Below are positions 41,900 to 43,004 of a stretch of 43,004 bases of DNA, one piece after another. Numbering within the stretch: position 1 is the stretch's first letter; each line of letters opens with the position of its first letter. This DNA comes from a bacterium (GTDB lineage: Bacteria > Patescibacteria > JAEDAM01 > Absconditabacterales > Absconditicoccaceae), in the NCBI GenBank assembly GCA_017453665.1, contig JAFTEM010000008.1:1-43004 (forward strand), in the 5' to 3' direction. Under the pieces are notes generated by a model. That model saw only the letters and a program-made list of their open reading frames with translations. It was not told where the DNA came from and made no database searches. A program made the translations under genes and the position numbers.

Positions 41900-42382
41900 C
41901 TATGCTATTGCAAGGATCTTAATATTTTTTCTTCAACTCTCATGTCTCATTTTAGCTGTTTCCCCAACCTTCTTTCCTCTAATTGCTTGACCTATTGGTG
42001 ATTCTAGAGAAAAAGACAATTCTCAATCGACATTAACCTCTCAAGTACCAACAATTCTAAAGGTATATTCTTTATCATCATCTTCAATTTTTACTGTAAC
42101 CTTAGATCAAAAATCAACAACTTTATCTGCTTTTTTAGATTCTTTTTCTTTATCAATAATCTCAACATCATTAAGATGATTTTGAATTTCTACAATTCTA
42201 GAATTGATAAAATCCTTATCTTCCATAGCTGACTTATATTCAAAGTTTTCTGAAAGATCTCACATTGCTTTAGCTTCTGAAAGTCTTTCAAGAACAGCTG
42301 GTAATTTCTCTTGTTTTAATTCTTGAAGTTCTGCAATTAATTTTTCATATCACTCTCTTGTAAGAAAATTTTTACTTGCCAT
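41900..42382 (-). CDS. greA: Transcript cleavage factor GreA
   Basis: 160 residues, ATG at 42382 (MASKNFLTREGYEKLIAEL) to TAG at 41900. The N-terminal coiled coil carries the acidic tip motif GDLSENFEYKSA, which reaches into RNA polymerase and triggers cleavage of backtracked RNA. The C-terminal FKBP-like domain has SFSLESPIGQAIRGKKVGE. Length matches E. coli GreA (158). It lies 54 nt after the HPF-like gene and 36 nt before rlmE. Confidence 0.96.
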
Positions 42383-42436
42383 GGGTTTTAGCAATATAAA
42401 ATAAAAATATTTCAATATTTAATTTCCTAGTTTATC

Positions 42437-42787
42437 TTATTTTAAGAATCCCCAGAATCCAAGAACTTTTCTTTTTCGTTTACTGAATGCATGAGCTACT
42501 AAATCTGTAGCAACTTTAAATCCTTTGTGATTTTCTACTACAAATCTTTCTCCATCATATGAGAAGATAAAATCTGCTTCATAAAGTCCACTTTTATTTT
42601 TCACAATAGTATAGTCGATAACAACTTTTGCATCAATATTTTTCGCATAAATTTTTCTAAGAATTGTTTGTCACTTATTTGCAAGTTGATGTTCTACTGC
42701 TTTTTTAATATCAGCTTCCATAACTGGAGTTACATCACCTACAAACTTAAATTTTACATCACTTACTTGTAAAAGTTCTTGTGTCAT
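42437..42787 (-). CDS. HPF/RaiA-like ribosome-associated protein (tentative)
   Basis: 116 residues, ATG at 42787 (MTQELLQVSDVKFKFVGDVT) to TAA at 42437. The size and order (an N-terminal strand, helix EADIKKAVEHQLANK, strands NIDAKVVIDYTIVKN and GLYEADFIFSYDG, helix FKVATDLVAHAFSKRKRKVL) resemble the S30EA/HPF fold that binds idle 70S ribosomes, and the basic C-terminal helix fits rRNA contact. The identity is by pattern only and conserved residues are weak. Only one of its glycines is UGA. First gene of the run into greA and rlmE. Confidence 0.5.
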
Positions 42788-42890
42788 TATGGTCTAGTAT
42801 AAAATATAAAGCTTATTCTTTTTAATGAAATGCTATACAAATGCAATAAAACTTTAGTTGAAATGTTACAGCAAAGTTAAATTGTCAGTC

Positions 42891-42919
42891 TTAGGCAAAA
42901 ATAGAAATGTCAGTATAAT
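42891..42919 (+). promoter_or_regulatory. Possible promoter of the terminal response regulator gene
   Basis: TATAAT at 42914-42919 is good; TTAGGC 17 bp upstream (42891-42896) is a weak -35. A perfect palindrome overlaps the end of the -10. Confidence 0.45.
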
Positions 42920-42945
42920 AATTAAAGATTTAAATCTTTAATTAT
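42918..42945. promoter_or_regulatory. Perfect 28-bp palindrome, probable operator
   Basis: The 28 bases are exactly self-complementary, built on AATTAAAGATTTAAATCTTTAATT. The site overlaps the -10 box and the expected transcription start of the gene that begins at 42951-42981. A dimeric regulator binding here would block initiation. Formation of an AT-only cruciform is an alternative. Confidence 0.55.
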
Positions 42946-42980
42946 AGGAAATGGCATTTATAACTTATAGTGAAAAAACA

Positions 42981-43004
42981 ATGAATAAAGTACTTGTTAT
43001 TGAA
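42981..43004 (+). CDS. Response regulator, N-terminus only (runs off window)
   Basis: ATG at 42981 gives MNKVLVIE, the usual first strand of a receiver domain just before its acidic pair. An in-frame ATG at 42951 would add ten residues (MAFITYSEKT) that do not belong to that fold. Only eight codons are inside the window, so the call rests on this short match and on the operator-like palindrome upstream. Confidence 0.4.

Noticed and set aside
1..43004. CRISPR array, insertion sequence, prophage or rRNA
   Set aside because: No regularly spaced repeats, transposase, phage structural gene or rRNA sequence was seen on either strand.

Overview
The window is low-GC bacterial DNA that only makes sense if UGA is read as glycine (NCBI code 25). 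Read that way, almost every stretch resolves into full-length genes ending in TAA or TAG, and UGA falls at invariant glycines: both P-loop glycines of EngB, the first Walker A motif of a Clp ATPase, the GTAGSFFKNP motif of MurB, and lipobox glycines. UGA=Gly is known from the candidate phyla Absconditabacteria (SR1) and Gracilibacteria. The window fits either one and I cannot separate them. Under the standard code the large genes break into dozens of fragments.

Layout. 1-2280 (minus): the start of a secreted protein, and thrS behind a leader that encodes a peptide with nine consecutive Thr codons plus a complete attenuator. 2360-7505 (minus): a tight run hisS - engB - histidine kinase - response regulator - zinc-type macrodomain hydrolase. 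7645-9110 (plus): lipoprotein, gatC, SPFH/band-7 protein. 9184-10206 (minus): murB. 10207-14178: small orphan genes lacking UGA-Gly, a possible small RNA, and the cysS-lipoprotein pair. 14179-18884 (plus): AraC-type regulator, Holliday-junction-endonuclease-like membrane protein, Clp AAA+ ATPase, and a protein resembling a degenerate PriA. 18928-19299: a foreign-looking membrane protein whose natural stop appears to be UGA. 19480-36379 (plus): a 14.5-kb gene for a 4,818-residue secreted protein, then a secreted 325-residue protein, a VirB2/T4SS-pilin-like protein and a CDF metal transporter. 36502-39732 (plus): a 1,076-residue secreted repeat protein. 39777-42787 (minus): rpoD, rlmE, greA and an HPF/RaiA-like protein, with a candidate small RNA divergent from rpoD. 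The window ends in the start of a second response regulator.

How it fits together. Housekeeping genes (three aminoacyl-tRNA synthetases, GatC, EngB, GreA, RlmE, primary sigma factor, MurB) surround a cell-surface block of about 20 kb. In a lineage known for small, host-attached or predatory cells, the giant protein, its pilin-like operon partner and the neighbouring repeat protein are good candidates for a contact or attachment apparatus. That role is inference.

Strongest new observations: (1) a ribosome-mediated Thr attenuator controlling thrS; (2) four UGA-free genes totalling about 30 glycine codons, one with a UGA stop inside its own terminator hairpin; (3) the giant surface operon; (4) divergent promoters of rpoD and a small RNA that share a -35 element. 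No tRNA, rRNA, CRISPR array or insertion sequence was recognised. No gene-free stretch exceeds 300 bases.
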